The position numbers and the translations under genes are program-made. From the NCBI RefSeq assembly GCF_036373705.1, contig NC_089857.1, positions 41,612,784-41,676,783 of the forward strand: 64,000 bases of DNA, written 5' to 3'. Source of the stretch: Amia ocellicauda. Its lineage: Eukaryota > Chordata > Actinopteri > Amiiformes > Amiidae. Shown in pieces: positions 11,864 to 23,469 of this stretch; within the stretch, counting starts at the first letter, position 1, and every line of letters starts with the position of its first letter. The notes under the pieces are model-generated. The model searched no databases and was not told the DNA's origin. It saw nothing but the letters and a program-made list of their open reading frames with translations.

Positions 11864-14255
11864 ACATTTGCCTCTATGTAATATCCAAAGAACAAGATGA
11901 GAACTGAAAAAATGTCGGCCTAGAAGATGAACATATAAAAGATGGGAAGATTTAATCATAATCTTTGCAGGCATGACATGGAAAAGAGAAGCTGTAGATT
12001 GAAGCAAGTGGAAACATCTTGGGAGGCCTTCATCCAGCAGTGGATCGATATAGACTGATAATGATGATATATAAAACAAATACATCTGTGGTAAAGGTAT
12101 CCATTCCCACCTGAAGAGCAGCGAAACCGGTCTCCACAGCCTGCTTCTATGGGACAGCCTCTTGTGGGGATACAGGCTCGTGTCTGGAAGGCTTCACCAG
12201 AACACGGGCTGCCGCCATACTGCCCGTACACCAGCACCGGGCGCATCCGAGTCTGGCAACACACATGACAATATACATCACACAATATACGCAAGTGTAA
12301 TTCTTCATATCCCTATTACTGTTAAATACAGCTTTCGTTATTAAACATGGATGTGTGTTTATGTCTACCATACCTGTGTCTTTTTGCAACCATCACATTC
12401 TGACCAGTCACCATACGCACCCCACTGACAATTCAAGGGCGTTTCACAACTGTGCAAGACAGAAAAACCAAGTAAAATACTAGAAAACATGAAAGAAAGA
12501 AAGAAACTATCCTGCCCATTAAATTATTATTAGTAGTAGTACTATATTACTTTTCAGTAGTTACATTCTTTCTCCGTTAATTAACGGCCACAGTGATGGA
12601 AAAATTCCCTTTTTGTAACTTGAACCCATATAATTCTGGGCCTGAACCTGAAGTGACAAATTTATAATCCATACTGGGCTGGAGGCTATAATTGCTCTGG
12701 ACTGGGGATGATAGCAAGTGCTCATTTAAGTTATTTAAATGATGAATCTGTTAACTATAGATAGTATTGCCAGTTTGCTATGGTTCCCTGGAGTACAGGA
12801 AATTCAAATTGGTTTCCCATTACTTGTCAGAAGGAGCCAGTGAGATGTGTTGCTTCAAACAACATCCAGGCTTTAGTTAATCCTATCATCACTCAGCACG
12901 AAACGTGATCAAATCTCAGTCATAGATACATTTTTTCCAGGAGGGGGCGTAGAAAAAAAACAAGAATTTATCGAATCCAGAGTTTGGGGTTGCACAAGGA
13001 TCTCAAAGCTGTGAGACTCTGTGATAAGGTCCTAAACTTATACCAGTATTTTTATGATAATTGGCATAATCACTGCTAGAATAGGTGATTCCTATCATGA
13101 AGAATAGGTGAGCATGTAAACAAATATCTACTGGCAATAAACAAGTCTTTAATTTTAATTACAAACACAGAAATAAAATTCCTAAACATATAAATATAGA
13201 CACAGATAGAATTATTATTGGATGGTATTTTAAAATTTATATTAAATGTATATGTATTTATAATCAATAATAATAATATTAACCTGTATACTACCATAAA
13301 AACAATATGCATTCAATCATATATGATGATGTCACTTACAAAGTCTTCAAATACTTTAAATTAAGTTTTTCTTTCTGTAATCACTATCAACAGCCTCATA
13401 TTTTGATTCGTATGATCTGCAGTTGACCGTCTGCTTGGCGTAGTAGTAATTATAGGTATATTATGGGTGTGCATGGAAAAGAGATTAATATAGAAATTAG
13501 TCTGTAACATGTTATCTGCCTATAATTGACTTGACTGCTGTATTTTTAAGACTTTTCTACTTTTCCATTTTGTAGTCTTGCTTAAAACATTTAAAAACAA
13601 AGTAAACATCAAATTGTATATAAATTAAATCTTTAAAGGTGATAATCTAGTAACAGTAAGAATTACTGAAGTGGAAGAAATCCCTACTTAGAACAGAACT
13701 GGAAAATTAGATAACCTTGAATCTTGTTTTGTAACAGTCGAAAAGGATAATAGGGAGTATTGTATTGTAATTTCTATCAGTTCAGTTTATAGGAGTATAA
13801 AATATGTATTATATTGTTGTTATTTAACTTACCTGACTTTGAGCACAAGAGACAGAATTGCTGCCAGACTCGGCAGGATTAATGTCACCCATACCTGCAC
13901 AAGCAAATCAGCCATCAAGCAGGGAAATGGGGGGTTACAAATGACTGTGCCATATGTCTAATTTAAAAGCAGTGTATTAGGCTTTAAGGGTATATCATCT
14001 AAAAGTTTAATTTATTCACCTTCATTCTTCAAATGGGATAAAATATAACTTTTCTGCTTCTAAGAATGATAGGTATTGATATTAGCCAATATATCTTCAC
14101 ACTCATTGATAAGTAAAAAATGTATATACTTGGCTTTGAGTCAAAATTAACTATCAACACCAATCAATAACAAATTAGTAATAGTAGAAGCAGTAGTATT
14201 AGTATAAATCTATTTCCAGGAAGCTTTAAAGTAATACATACATACATACATACAC

Positions 14256-14286
<31 letters not shown>

Positions 14287-14545
14287 AGAATACCAATAAA
14301 TACAAATGCCTTACTCACTACAAATCACCCCCAAATGTTAAAACAAAATTCATCTGCAAACAATGAAGCTTCTCCTCACTTTATATTCTCAAAATACATT
14401 CTGTTGCTTTGATTTAGAAATTATATAGCTGTGTACGGATTACAATTACATTAAAATGTGTATAGATAATCAATTATGCATTATAGGATGATATCAAGTT
14501 TTTAAAAGCCAGGCTGGCCAAAACATAAATAAAGCTTACCTTCAT
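2877..14545 (-). CDS. c7: Complement component C7, complete gene (18 coding exons, 831 aa)
   Basis: C7 is a secreted MACPF-family protein that binds C5b-6 and makes the nascent membrane attack complex membrane-binding. Exons in coding order: 14540-14545, 13833-13894, 12374-12449, 12111-12252, 10430-10571, 9468-9606, 9034-9171, 7956-8199, 7445-7558, 7104-7270, 6362-6590, 6068-6239, 5481-5568, 5016-5148, 4544-4732, 3978-4071, 3588-3769, 2877-3055. All phases match and the total is 2496 nt including TGA. Domains: signal peptide ~1-22; TSP1 ~27-80 ([12 protein letters not shown]); LDLRa ~80-118; MACPF ~125-440 with the signature YGTHF at 288-292; EGF-like ~445-478; TSP1 ~487-540 ([10 protein letters not shown]); CCP1 ~555-616; CCP2 ~620-679; two FIM modules ~693-830. 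A single N-terminal TSP1 identifies C7 rather than C6, which has two. The first coding exon holds only Met-Lys; as I recall, human C7 also begins Met-Lys-Val. Exon 5 uses a weak donor (GTTTGA). Confidence 0.93.
3146..3401. mobile_element. hAT-type MITE in C7 intron 17
   Basis: A 256-bp element flanked by a perfect 8-bp duplication CCTTAGTG (3138-3145 and 3402-3409). It starts CAGTG and ends CACTG, with GGATTGAGAACC just inside the right end. The right half closely matches the element at 29427-29772, including the shared block AACAAAAACCAGCAGGGTAG. The 8-bp duplication and CA..TG ends fit hAT. It has no coding capacity. Confidence 0.8.
8411..8799. repeat. Possible interspersed DNA repeat in C7 intron 7
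   Basis: The stretch contains phrases I recall from fish interspersed repeats: TAGGACCCAAGTGCAG near the left end, an AAACAGG-rich middle, and GACCTCTGGTGGTGAAC before ATGACAG at the right end. Inverted ends and a target duplication were not resolved, so both boundaries are approximate. The rest of this intron (8200-9033) shows nothing notable. Confidence 0.35.
9607..10429 (-). other. C7 intron 5, nothing recognised
   Basis: AT-rich intronic sequence between coding exons 6 and 5. I see no repeats with clear ends and no coding sequence. Confidence 0.6.
10592..11742 (-). mobile_element. Tc1-like transposon remnant, internally deleted, in C7 intron 4
   Basis: Terminal inverted repeats begin CTCAGCAAAAAAAGAAA at both ends and are flanked by TA (10590-10591 and 11743-11744). 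The minus strand keeps the paired helix-turn-helix N-terminus of a Tc1 transposase (start near 11482; motifs [14 protein letters not shown] and RSGRP). A stop and frameshifts follow. The DDE catalytic core is mostly deleted, and only a C-terminal remnant survives near 10800-10930 (ALVEEWGNI). The element cannot encode active transposase. It ends about 20 bp from the splice acceptor of C7 exon 5. Confidence 0.85.
11745..11860. repeat. (TA)n followed by (TAGA)n microsatellite
   Basis: About 37 TA units run directly into about 10 TAGA units. The array abuts the right end of the Tc1-like remnant. The long YI-repeat reading frames across it are artefacts. Confidence 0.95.
11941..12065 (+). mobile_element. 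LINE 3'-end fragment (RTE-like) in C7 intron 4
   Basis: The plus strand encodes a degenerate C-terminal tail of a non-LTR reverse transcriptase ([16 protein letters not shown], then QQWID) and continues into a GAT/ATG-rich tail. It is homologous to the inverse-oriented copy at 46693-47060. It is truncated and interrupted by stops. Confidence 0.6.
12450..14539 (-). other. C7 introns 1-2 (around exon 2), mostly featureless
   Basis: Apart from the signal-peptide exon at 13833-13894, this stretch holds AT-rich intron and a (CATA)/(CA)n run at about 14238-14286. I see no other genes or complete mobile elements. Confidence 0.6.
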
Positions 14546-14605
14546 TGTAAAAGACAAAGGGAGAGCTGCCACAAAACCTTTACTCTCTCTCACAGAAGCT
14601 AGGAT

Positions 14606-14611
14606 CTTATA
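14606..14611 (-). promoter_or_regulatory. Candidate C7 TATA box
   Basis: TATAAG occurs on the minus strand about 60 nt upstream of the C7 start codon, within a TATA-rich patch (14606-14618). A GTTAAC element near 14691-14696 resembles an HNF1 half-site, which would suit a liver-expressed gene. Both are assigned from position and motif only. Confidence 0.35.
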
Positions 14612-14619
14612 GATATAAA

Positions 14620-14986
14620 CTGGAGAAAACAATTCCCAACCCTCAGTTCATCTTGTGTGTTTCCTGTACAAGTCCCTGGTATTTCCTGACTGTTAACACA
14701 AAAGACTACTTATTGCCTCACTTGAAGGACTACTTTGAAGCCTTCCAATTTTCACTCTCATCAGGTTCACCATTTGATTTATGAACTTATTATGTGGAAT
14801 ACTTGTATTTTTCTTGGAAGTCTTCATCTACATACATACATAGTAGATTCATCAAATAATGCAATTATTTTTTAATGCACTTTTTGGAGGATTTCATATG
14901 TATCAGACTGGGGTGAAATGTATTTGTAAATGGCATCCCTTCAATCTACTAATAATATGTATGTAAAGGAAAGATGAAAGTTGATT

Positions 14987-15026
<40 letters not shown>

Positions 15027-17904
15027 AGAACACTGGAAGAGAGATACTGAGGTGAACACTATCTCTAATAAATGGTACAGGGCATTTTAAGTGCTGTGCT
15101 TTGTGCTAGATATAGTTATTTTACAGAAGCTGTCCCTCGTTTAGCCATTGCTGTTTTGTACAATACCTTTGTAAAGTTGAAATTAAATATTCTGTTGGCA
15201 TGTTTGTGATGCAAAGCTGCATTGTGCTGATCTTTTAAGAAAGATGGATCTAAAATAATTGAAAGCAAGAGAAATAGTTTCTGCCTAGAAGAAATAATAT
15301 ATATTTTGGAATTGGAAGGCAGGAAATAAAGTAAGCTTTACAATATGTGAAGTAATGCTATACCTGTAGATATTATGCCTCTCATAGGTCAAGTGCATGT
15401 GCATGATAAATTCCTAACGTACAACACAGCCTGCCATTTTGGTTGAATGAGTTCAAACAACATTGTTCCCCACAGTGGCACTCAGACCAGCAGTGGGCAA
15501 AGTCATTTAGAAAAGAAGCAGCCAAACACGTAGGGGAGGATATGTGGACCGGCAAGGAAACCGGCACTGAAATGACAACATCTCAGACGAAAGGGTGATG
15601 CACAATGAGACACATTCCAGTGTTAGGTGGGAGGCTGAAGTAGGTATTGTTGTCAGAGATACAGACCATATGACACAACATCTTTGTGTGGATTTATGAA
15701 AGGATCTGCAGACATACAATACAATCCCACAAGATACAGATTTGTATAGGGTACAATTTAAAAGGATACCGAATCCTATAGATGTTGGGTGTTTAATGCT
15801 GTGGGACCAACATGGCTATGCCAATGGAATGGCTCCTAAACAAAACAAAAAAAGTCAGACTACAGAGCCACTGAAGATTAGGGACACCTGCGACCCAGAC
15901 AGACTCACACCGTGGGGAGGAAACCAGTATCTCCCTGCTTGGCACCTTTCCTGTTTTTCAGCTTTCCTGTTTAGATGTACTGGTGTGAAGACACATAGGG
16001 GGAAGAATACAGAGGATTGGGGCACACACACAACATTAGCTCTCACAAAATGATTGCGTGAACTATAGCCACTATCATGTTTCCCAAGCGTCAAATGCCT
16101 TGTCAGACTAAGAGCCCCTGCATAACCAATCCTCTGTGCTACAGTAGATGATTGGGATAGGATCAAACTATATTTTGAAAGAAGTACTGATGGATGAAGT
16201 TTTTGGTGAGACAGACTGCACATTGAAGTATCTGGAACAGAAATTAAATATTTTGAGATGGGGGTGTTCTTTTCCAAGGTCAGCAGACTTTGTGTTTGTC
16301 TCAAATGCCTTCAACGATTGTAAGCTGCAGCTGTTCAGACTCACACAAGTCCTTTGAATATGAAGTTGAAATTGCTCAATGCATAACTATAACAAAAATA
16401 TATTCTGACATTGCAAAATGTATTAAACCATCTTGAAGTACTGCAGAAAATGTTTTGTCTGTTCAAATTTAAGAACTATTTGGCTGCTGAAATACCAGAT
16501 AAAGTATTTATTTTTTCAATGTGTTTTTTGTTGTTTTGTTTTTTGCTCTAACTGAATATTTATGTAAAAAACACAACTCTTTTATAAATATATTTGGTGT
16601 ACAGTATATTATGAATGCATCTGTGCTGTCTTAACACTGTTACAATGAGGATACAAACAAAATAACAGAATTACCACAAGTGGTTAAGATATATTTTCTT
16701 TTATTAAAACTACTGCAACAAAGTGACAACAAAGCTTTGTCTTTTAAGAACCATTAGGTGGGGACAGAGAGCTATATGAATTGGTCAACCATAACATAAA
16801 CGGCACAATAGAAATAATTTTCAAATTTATGATTGTTACTGATTTTATTTTGTTTATTTTTTTACTTACAGGAAGCATAACATCATTGATAATTAAAAAT
16901 GTTATAGGCACTTGGGTAATAAAGCCATTTCCAAATGCAGGTATTTTCGACTTTATTATCCATAAAAGCTAAACTACATGACATTGTGATTTGTGCGAAA
17001 AACGTCCAGAACTGTCATTCTTGAAAAGGGAGAGAGATGGATGCTTTAGCATATCTGTACCTCTTTTGCTAATGACATAGTTTTAGGGTACATTTTGGAT
17101 TGTCGTGCTTTTCACATTATTTTGACCAGGAATAATTTGACATTACAAAAGGTTATGCTTTTTTCTTTTTTCCTGTGCCTTCATTTACAAGTCAACAATG
17201 TCTGAATGTGCTGAGATTACATTTTGTAGTTTGCAGACAAGTGGTCCTTTACATACTGTCACCTATGCAGAGTTGCCTGTGCAGTGTGCTTGTACCTACA
17301 CTGCATTCACTATTAATCCATACTATTAAAATGTATTTGGGTTGTCCAGAGAACCCTTCATATGTAAGCCACCACGAACAACTCAGTTACTCAGCATCTG
17401 AGACTGACTTACTTTATTGCCTTAATCATCTCTTGTTACACCTCATCTCACACCAAGGGCTGATTTTGAGAGAATTACCTATAACATATCGCTGCGTCCA
17501 GTAAAGCCAAGCAGACGGCTCTGTCTGGTTGCTAAGGTGAATACACGAGATGACTGATAATGACTTTTTCTCTCCCACCCCCCGTCTCTCTCCTCCTCTC
17601 TCTCCCCTTCTCTTTCTCTCTCAAGTAATTGCCTAGGATGACATTGCTGTCCCTGTACACATGATGAAAATATCTTGATCTGTTCTCTGGATTAACTCTA
17701 ATTGAATAAGAAATTTCAATTGGTGGCCATGAGGCCAGATTGCGTATTGATTACAGCAGCTGCTTTGGCTGTGATAGGTGCACTCTCATGCAAGATGTGT
17801 TCAGAATGGGCTGATGTTATCTTAAGTCAATGTTTCATGTTGCCCCTGCATGTATATCTTTAAAAGTGGTCAAAAAACTAATAATTTGTCTTATATATCT
17901 AATT
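14620..17904. other. Intergenic DNA between C7 and the first Tc1-like element
   Basis: AT-rich sequence with an (AC)n run at about 14990-15022 and a CT-rich patch at about 17570-17625. The reading frames here have no recognisable domains and no supporting splice context. The stretch 17690-17830 is less AT-biased and might be a conserved non-coding element. Confidence 0.5.
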
Positions 17905-17906
17905 TA

Positions 17907-19127
17907 CACTCACCTAAAGGATTATTAGGAACACCATACTAATACTGTGTTTGACCCCCTTTCTCCTTCAGAACTGCCTTAATTCTATGTGGCATTGATT
18001 CAACAAGGTGCTGAAAGCATTCTTTAGAAATGTTGGCCCATATTGATAGGATAGCATCTTGCAGTTGATGGAGATTTGTGGGATGCACATCCAGGGCACG
18101 AAGCTCCCATTCCACCACATCCCAAAGATGCTCTATTGGGTTGAGATCTGGTGACTGTGGGGGCCAGTTTAGTACAGTGAACTCATTGTCATGTTCAAGA
18201 AACCAATTTGAAATGATTCGACCTTTGTGACATGGTGCATTATCCTGCTGGAATTAGCCATCAGAGGATGGGTACATGGTGGTCATAAAGGGATGGACAT
18301 GGTCAGAAACAATGCTCAGGTAGGCCGTGGCATTTAAACGATGCCCAATTGGCACTAAGGGGCCTAAAGTGTGCCAAGAAAACATCCCCCACACCATTAC
18401 ACCACCACCACCAGCCTGCACAGTGGTAACAAGGCATGATGGATCCATGTTCTCATTCTGTTTACGCCAAATTCTGACTCTACCATCTGAATGTCTCAAC
18501 AGAAATGGAGACTCATCAGACCAGGCAACATTTTTCCAGTCTTCAACTGTCCAATTTTGGCGAGCTTGTGCAAATTGTAGCCTCTTTTTCCTATTTGTAG
18601 TGGAGATGAGTGGTACCCGGTGGGGTCTTCTGCTGTTGTAGCCCATCTGCCTCAAGGTTGTACGTGTTGTGGCTTCACAAATGCTTTGCTGCATACCTCG
18701 GTTGTAATGAGTGGTTATTTCAGTCAAAGTTGCTCTTCTATCAGCTTGAATCAGTCGGCCCATTCTCCTCTGACCTCTAGCATCAACAAGGCATTTTCGC
18801 CCACAGGACTGCCGCATACTGGATGTTTTTCCCTTTTCACACCATTCTTTGTAAACCCTAGAAATGGTTGTGCGTGAAAATCCCAGTAACTGAGTAGATT
18901 GTGAAATACTCAGACCGGCCCGTCTGGCACCAACAACCATGCCACGCTCAAAATTGCTTAAATCACGTTTCTTTCCCATTCAGACATTCAGTTTGGAGTT
19001 CAGGAGATTGTCTTGACCAGGACCACACCCCTAAATGCATTGAAGCAACTGCCATGTGATTGGTTGGTTAGATAATTGCATTAATGAGAAATTGAACAGG
19101 TTTTCCTAATAATCCTTTAGGTGAGTG
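17907..19127 (-). mobile_element. Tc1-like transposon, full length
   Basis: A 1,221-bp element with matching termini: CACTCACCTAAAGGATTATT at the left, its complement at the right, and TA at both flanks (17905-17906 and 19128-19129). It carries one transposase frame on the minus strand, listed separately. Full length and sharp ends suggest relatively recent activity. Confidence 0.92.
17939..18979 (-). pseudogene. Tc1-like transposase with one in-frame stop
   Basis: A DD34E transposase of about 346 codons, which would cut and paste the surrounding element at TA sites. The N-terminus (MGKKRDLSNFERGMVVGARR) is the paired helix-turn-helix region. Catalytic residues are visible as D in AWSDES, D in QDNAPCH and E in [12 protein letters not shown]. 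The frame starts at 18979 and is open except for TAA at 18254-18256. Past that stop the same frame continues uninterrupted to TAG at 17939-17941. The stop falls just before the second catalytic Asp, so the truncated product of 241 residues should be inactive. Confidence 0.9.
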
Positions 19128-19261
19128 TATATAATACAATACCGTGAAAAACTGAATGATATCATATCATCAACCAAAATGTAATAGATAAAAGGGACCC
19201 TGATTTAACAAACACAAAATTGTATAATTATTTCATTTATTTATTAAAGAAAGCTATGTAA

Positions 19262-20259
19262 CATCCAATGACCCCCTGCAAAAAAGTAATCATCCCCTTA
19301 GTCTGAAAAACTGGTACTGCCACCTATTGCAGCAATAACTGCAACCAAATGCTTTCTGTGTTTATTGATTAGTCTCTCACAGTGCCCATTTCAGGTCCTT
19401 CTACAACATCTCAATGGGGTTTAGGTCTGGACTCTAACTTGGCTGTTCCAAAACTTTACATTTCTTGTTCTTCAGCTATTCTGATGTAGATTCTCTTGTG
19501 TGTTTTGGATCATTCTCTTGCCGCACGACCCAGTTGCGCTTCAGCTACAGCTTGCAGACAGATTACCTGACATTCTCTGACACAAAGCAGTTCCTTCATT
19601 GATGGCCAGGCAACCAGGTTCTGGTGCAGTAAAGCATCCACAAACCCTGACACTGCCACCACCATGCTTGATTGTAGGTATGACCATAACGGGTTGGATG
19701 TTAGAAAGGAAGTTCCACTTTTGACTCATCTCTCAACAGAATGTTGTTCCACAACTCTTGAGGATCATCCAGGTGCTGTTTGACAAACCTGAGACAAGCA
19801 TCGATGTTTTTATTGAGCAGTGGTTCCGCCTTGCTACTCTGCCATGAAACCCAGTGTCTTTCAGATGGTGGAGTCATGAACACTGACTCAAGGTGAGTGA
19901 GGCCTGCACATCCCTGGATGATGTTCACTCTGATAGTAAAGACCAAAGATAGTCAGATTATATTGGGCGTGACTGACCCAAATCAGGCCTGATTGTTTTA
20001 ACCAACATACTCAATCAGCTGACCCTTATTATACCTTTAATTGGGTTAAGTTAACAAGGGGTGGAAATAACTTCTTCACCACTGAAGATTGCATATTTGA
20101 TTACCTAACAAATTAAAGAAGCTCTAAACTTTGGTGTTATTTTTCTCTCAGACTCCCTCTATGTACAAGACAACCCAAAGAAAGATCTGACCAAATTCTA
20201 TGTGAAAAATGTGCAAAAATGCAAATCAGACAGGGGGCAAATATATTTTCATGGTACTG
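19262..20259 (-). mobile_element. Degraded Tc1-like transposon
   Basis: Minus-strand fragments show Tc1 transposase (RDESKVELPF, IKHGGGSVRVCGCF, and a decayed PDLNPIE-like region near 19410-19430) in different frames. The right end reads CAGTACCATGAAAATATATT on the minus strand, like a known Tc1 terminus. The left end is less clear. It is older than its neighbour at 17907-19127. Confidence 0.7.
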
Positions 20260-21129
20260 TATGTATATATATGTGTGTGTGTGTGTGTGCATACATATAC
20301 ATTTAATATAGTCGTAGTGAAATAAAACATGCTCCTGTATATATCCATTTGGATTTAAAATCACACCTTTGATAGTGCTAAGGAATTGGATTGAGCTCTG
20401 TCTCTGGAATTAAAGCACAAGCGAATAATGATATGGAATGGTTGCCATGGTGGTTAAGCCTTTCTTGGATTATGGATACATTATATATGGTAGAGTTTCA
20501 ATGTACATAAGCTGACAAGTGAAAACTCACCTCATCGTGATGTGAACCAGGGGGATATCTTCAGTGCAAATGCTCTGAATACTTCAACCTTCTACCACAG
20601 GACGTTTGGAAGCGTTAAGCAGAAGTCCTGTTTGGAGAATCAGGACAGATCAAGCAGAATATATTGCCCCTTCATGGATCAGAAGCTGTAACTCTCCCAT
20701 GGTCTGAATTACACCCCACGCCAAGGAGAGCCGGGGTTTTGTAATGTCACCACAGCCCAACCGATCACCAGAAAACAGACCAGGCATTTGCTCGCTATGT
20801 TTGTTCAATCCCTGTAAAGTCATCTGAGTAGTGCTACATCCCATGGTACCTTTGAGCTCATAAAATTGCTCCAGATCTAATTAAAATAATTCCAGAGAGT
20901 GGGAATGAATGAGTAATGGTTAATATTATATTAGTTTACAATACATTTGTATGGAAATGTTTACAGATATTTGCATATCCGTCTGTTCAAATGAGAGGCA
21001 CTAAATAACTGAGGGAGGCAGAGTTTCTACCATCTGTTTGTTTTCAGTCTCTAAATTACTCACAACCTTTCTCTTTTAAAAACCTATTTAAAACAAAAAT
21101 TAAACTATACTAAAATAATATAACCAAAA
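20260..21129. other. Intergenic DNA with short TA/TG microsatellite
   Basis: A mixed TA/TG run occupies about 20262-20305 beside the Tc1 remnant. The rest shows no recognisable gene or repeat. Confidence 0.5.
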
Positions 21130-21275
21130 CTATGAAAAATGACCAAGAAGAACAAGAAGACTGCATAAGAGATGATGAGATCTGAAGCTTGGCAATGTGG
21201 ATGAGAGGCTGTGGATCAAAACAAACAGCAGTGGATTGACGAAGGCTGTTGATAATGATGATGAAGGTTATACGA
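21130..21275 (+). mobile_element. LINE 3'-end fragment
   Basis: The plus strand ends with a frame reading QQWIDEG followed by a GATAATGATGATGAAGG tail. This is the same C-terminal motif and tail style as the fragments at 11941-12065 and 46693-47060. It is short and broken by stops. Confidence 0.45.
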
Positions 21276-21894
21276 ATGCAGTGTTGCAGTGGCAGGAGAC
21301 ACACAACATGGCCGATGGTAGTGGCACTACATCTCCCAGAAGCCTTGAGGGATGAGTCAGCATTTGGGAGTGTCCAACTTACTGGACAACCAAAAAATGT
21401 AATATGGGACCAGAAAAAGTCACACATAGGGGACTAAAAAGTGTCTTAGGAGGACATTTCAGTGAAGTGTTACATATCATTTGATTTTAAGTCATTGTTT
21501 ACTGCTTAGTCTGTTGCCCTGGTGAAGCCTACCTTTGATAGTGATATGCAGGTTATTATTAGTGATTGTTTGAAATCAAAGTAGAAGTGGTATTTGGATA
21601 GCAGTGATAGGCATCAGTAATAGTATGTAAAAGTAAGAAGCTAGTTGTAGTATAATAAAATAGAAGGTGTTTCATATTTATATTCATAGCATGTAAGTTA
21701 CTACTATAAGTAAATATAAGTTATTATTACTACTAGTAGTAGCAATAGTAGTGAATAATAATGATAATGTGAAACAAATATATAGTCTAATATAGTTATA
21801 GGGAATGGATATAGGGAATGGTATGTAGCCTTTTGACGAACTTTCATAGTGCAAAAGTGCAATAGGAAGTGATTGTTGGAATGGAATAATAGGC

Positions 21895-21959
<65 letters not shown>
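21895..21959. repeat. (AAT)n microsatellite
   Basis: About 21 consecutive AAT/ATA units, just left of the Harbinger element and possibly truncating its left end. The surrounding 21500-21890 is AT-rich and featureless. Confidence 0.95.
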
Positions 21960-22346
21960 TGTAGCTTCAGCAAGATATTTCTGGGAAATCAGAAAAACAT
22001 CTGGGTACGCCATCTTTCACGCTCACGGTCAGATGTCATAACAGTGAAATGAATGCAAGAATGTGCATTCCTCCACGCCAACTTCATGTCTGGCGTACGT
22101 ACATTTCTCATGGTTTTTGACCGTTGGCGACTCTTACAGGCAATGAAGTGAAGTTGCAAACATTACACTACGAATTGTTGTACAAGTCTATCGCACCACC
22201 ACCTGTGAGAAGCATTGCTATTAATTTGCAATTTATAAACTAATTAAAATACTATTGTCACACGAGCCTTATGGGAATATTCTATCAATTATGTAATTAA
22301 GTAAGAACATATAAAAGCATGTGCAGATTGATACAACCCTTAGTCT

Positions 22347-23462
22347 ATGGCAATGGCAACGTTAGCCTTATTAGAGGACTTTGCAAATGGCAAACGAGTA
22401 GAACGAGTTTTTAGGGACCACAATGATTTTCTGGCCCACGATGCTGACTGGCTTATCAGCCGTTTCAGATTTCCAAGGGCTATCCTCTTGGAGCTCTGTG
22501 CTGAGCTGGGTCCGGATTTGCAGAGAGAGACAGCGAGGAGCCACGCAATACCTGTTCACCTACAGGGGCTGGCAACACTTGGTTTCCTGGCAACTGGTTC
22601 TTTCCAAAGGGAACTGGCCGCTCAGGAATAAGCCAGTCGTCTTTGAGCCGCGCAATGCCAGCTGTATGGGACGGGATCATCCGCATGTCTACCAGTTATA
22701 TAAGGTTCCCATACAATGCAGTTGACCAGCCAAACATTAAAGCGCAATTTGCAGCGATAGCCAGTTTTCCTAATGTAATCGGAGCGATCGACTGCACACA
22801 CATTGCTATAAAGGCGCCATCTGAAGAAGAATTTGCATATGTGAATCTGAAACATTTCCATTCAATAAATGTGCAGATAATATGTGATGCACAAATGCGC
22901 CTAACAAATATTGTGGCAAGGTGGCCTGGGTCAACCCATGATTCACACATCCTTACAAACAGCATGTTTGGGATGAGGCTCCAAGCTGGCAGGGTGCGCG
23001 ATGGGTGGCTTCTTGGTGAGTGATGCATTTAAAGTTATGGTTCTATCTAATTTTATTTTTATTATTGTTTTTGCCGTTTAAGTATTCAATTGCCCATCAG
23101 GAGACCGCGGCTATCCACTAAAGAGGTGGCTGTTAACCCCCCTCACCAACCCACGAACTGACCAAGAGCGCAGCTACAATGATGCCCATTCTCGCACTCG
23201 GTCAGTTGTAGAGCGGGCGATTGCGCAGCTGAAATGTCGGTGGCGCTGCCTTGACAGGACCGGGGGGATACTGTTATACCGCCCTGACAAGGTGTGCCGC
23301 ATCGTGCTGGCCTGTGGTGTGCTGCACAATGTTGCGCACAGGCACAGCATACCACTTGGTGAGGTAGCGGCACCGCCACATGACCCCGACCAAGGACCAA
23401 TGTATGTGCAGCCCAACCAACAAGCCATTCAGGCCTGTCAACATGTGATTGCGACAATATAA
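22347..23462 (+). pseudogene. Harbinger (HARBI1-like) transposase, one frameshift, one intron
   Basis: A DDE nuclease that would excise and insert the Harbinger element. The N-terminal part reads from ATG at 22347 (MAMATLALLEDF). Near 22620 a 1-nt loss shifts the frame, and the protein resumes as ISQSSLSRAM. Catalytic residues are visible as D in IGAIDCTHIA, D in GSTHDSHIL and E in RSVVERAIAQ. The coding sequence is interrupted by an 85-bp GT-AG intron (23016-23100); splicing joins WLLG to DRGYPLKRW in frame and reaches TAA at 23460-23462. Only the frameshift appears to break the protein. Confidence 0.85.
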
Positions 23463-23469
23463 ATGGTAA

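Noticed and set aside
11644..12085. Open frames on both strands with long YI or SI repeats
   Set aside because: They translate the (TA)n and (TAGA)n microsatellite and have no real protein content.
15742..16304. Overlapping frames of 103 and 149 codons on opposite strands in the C7-PLCXD3 gap
   Set aside because: No recognisable motifs, no promoter or splice context, and both strands are open by chance over the same DNA.
18327..18877. Plus-strand frames across the Tc1 element
   Set aside because: They are antisense to the transposase and carry no domain.
22480..23457. Minus-strand frames opposite the Harbinger transposase
   Set aside because: They are antisense shadows of a recognised transposase with catalytic motifs on the plus strand.
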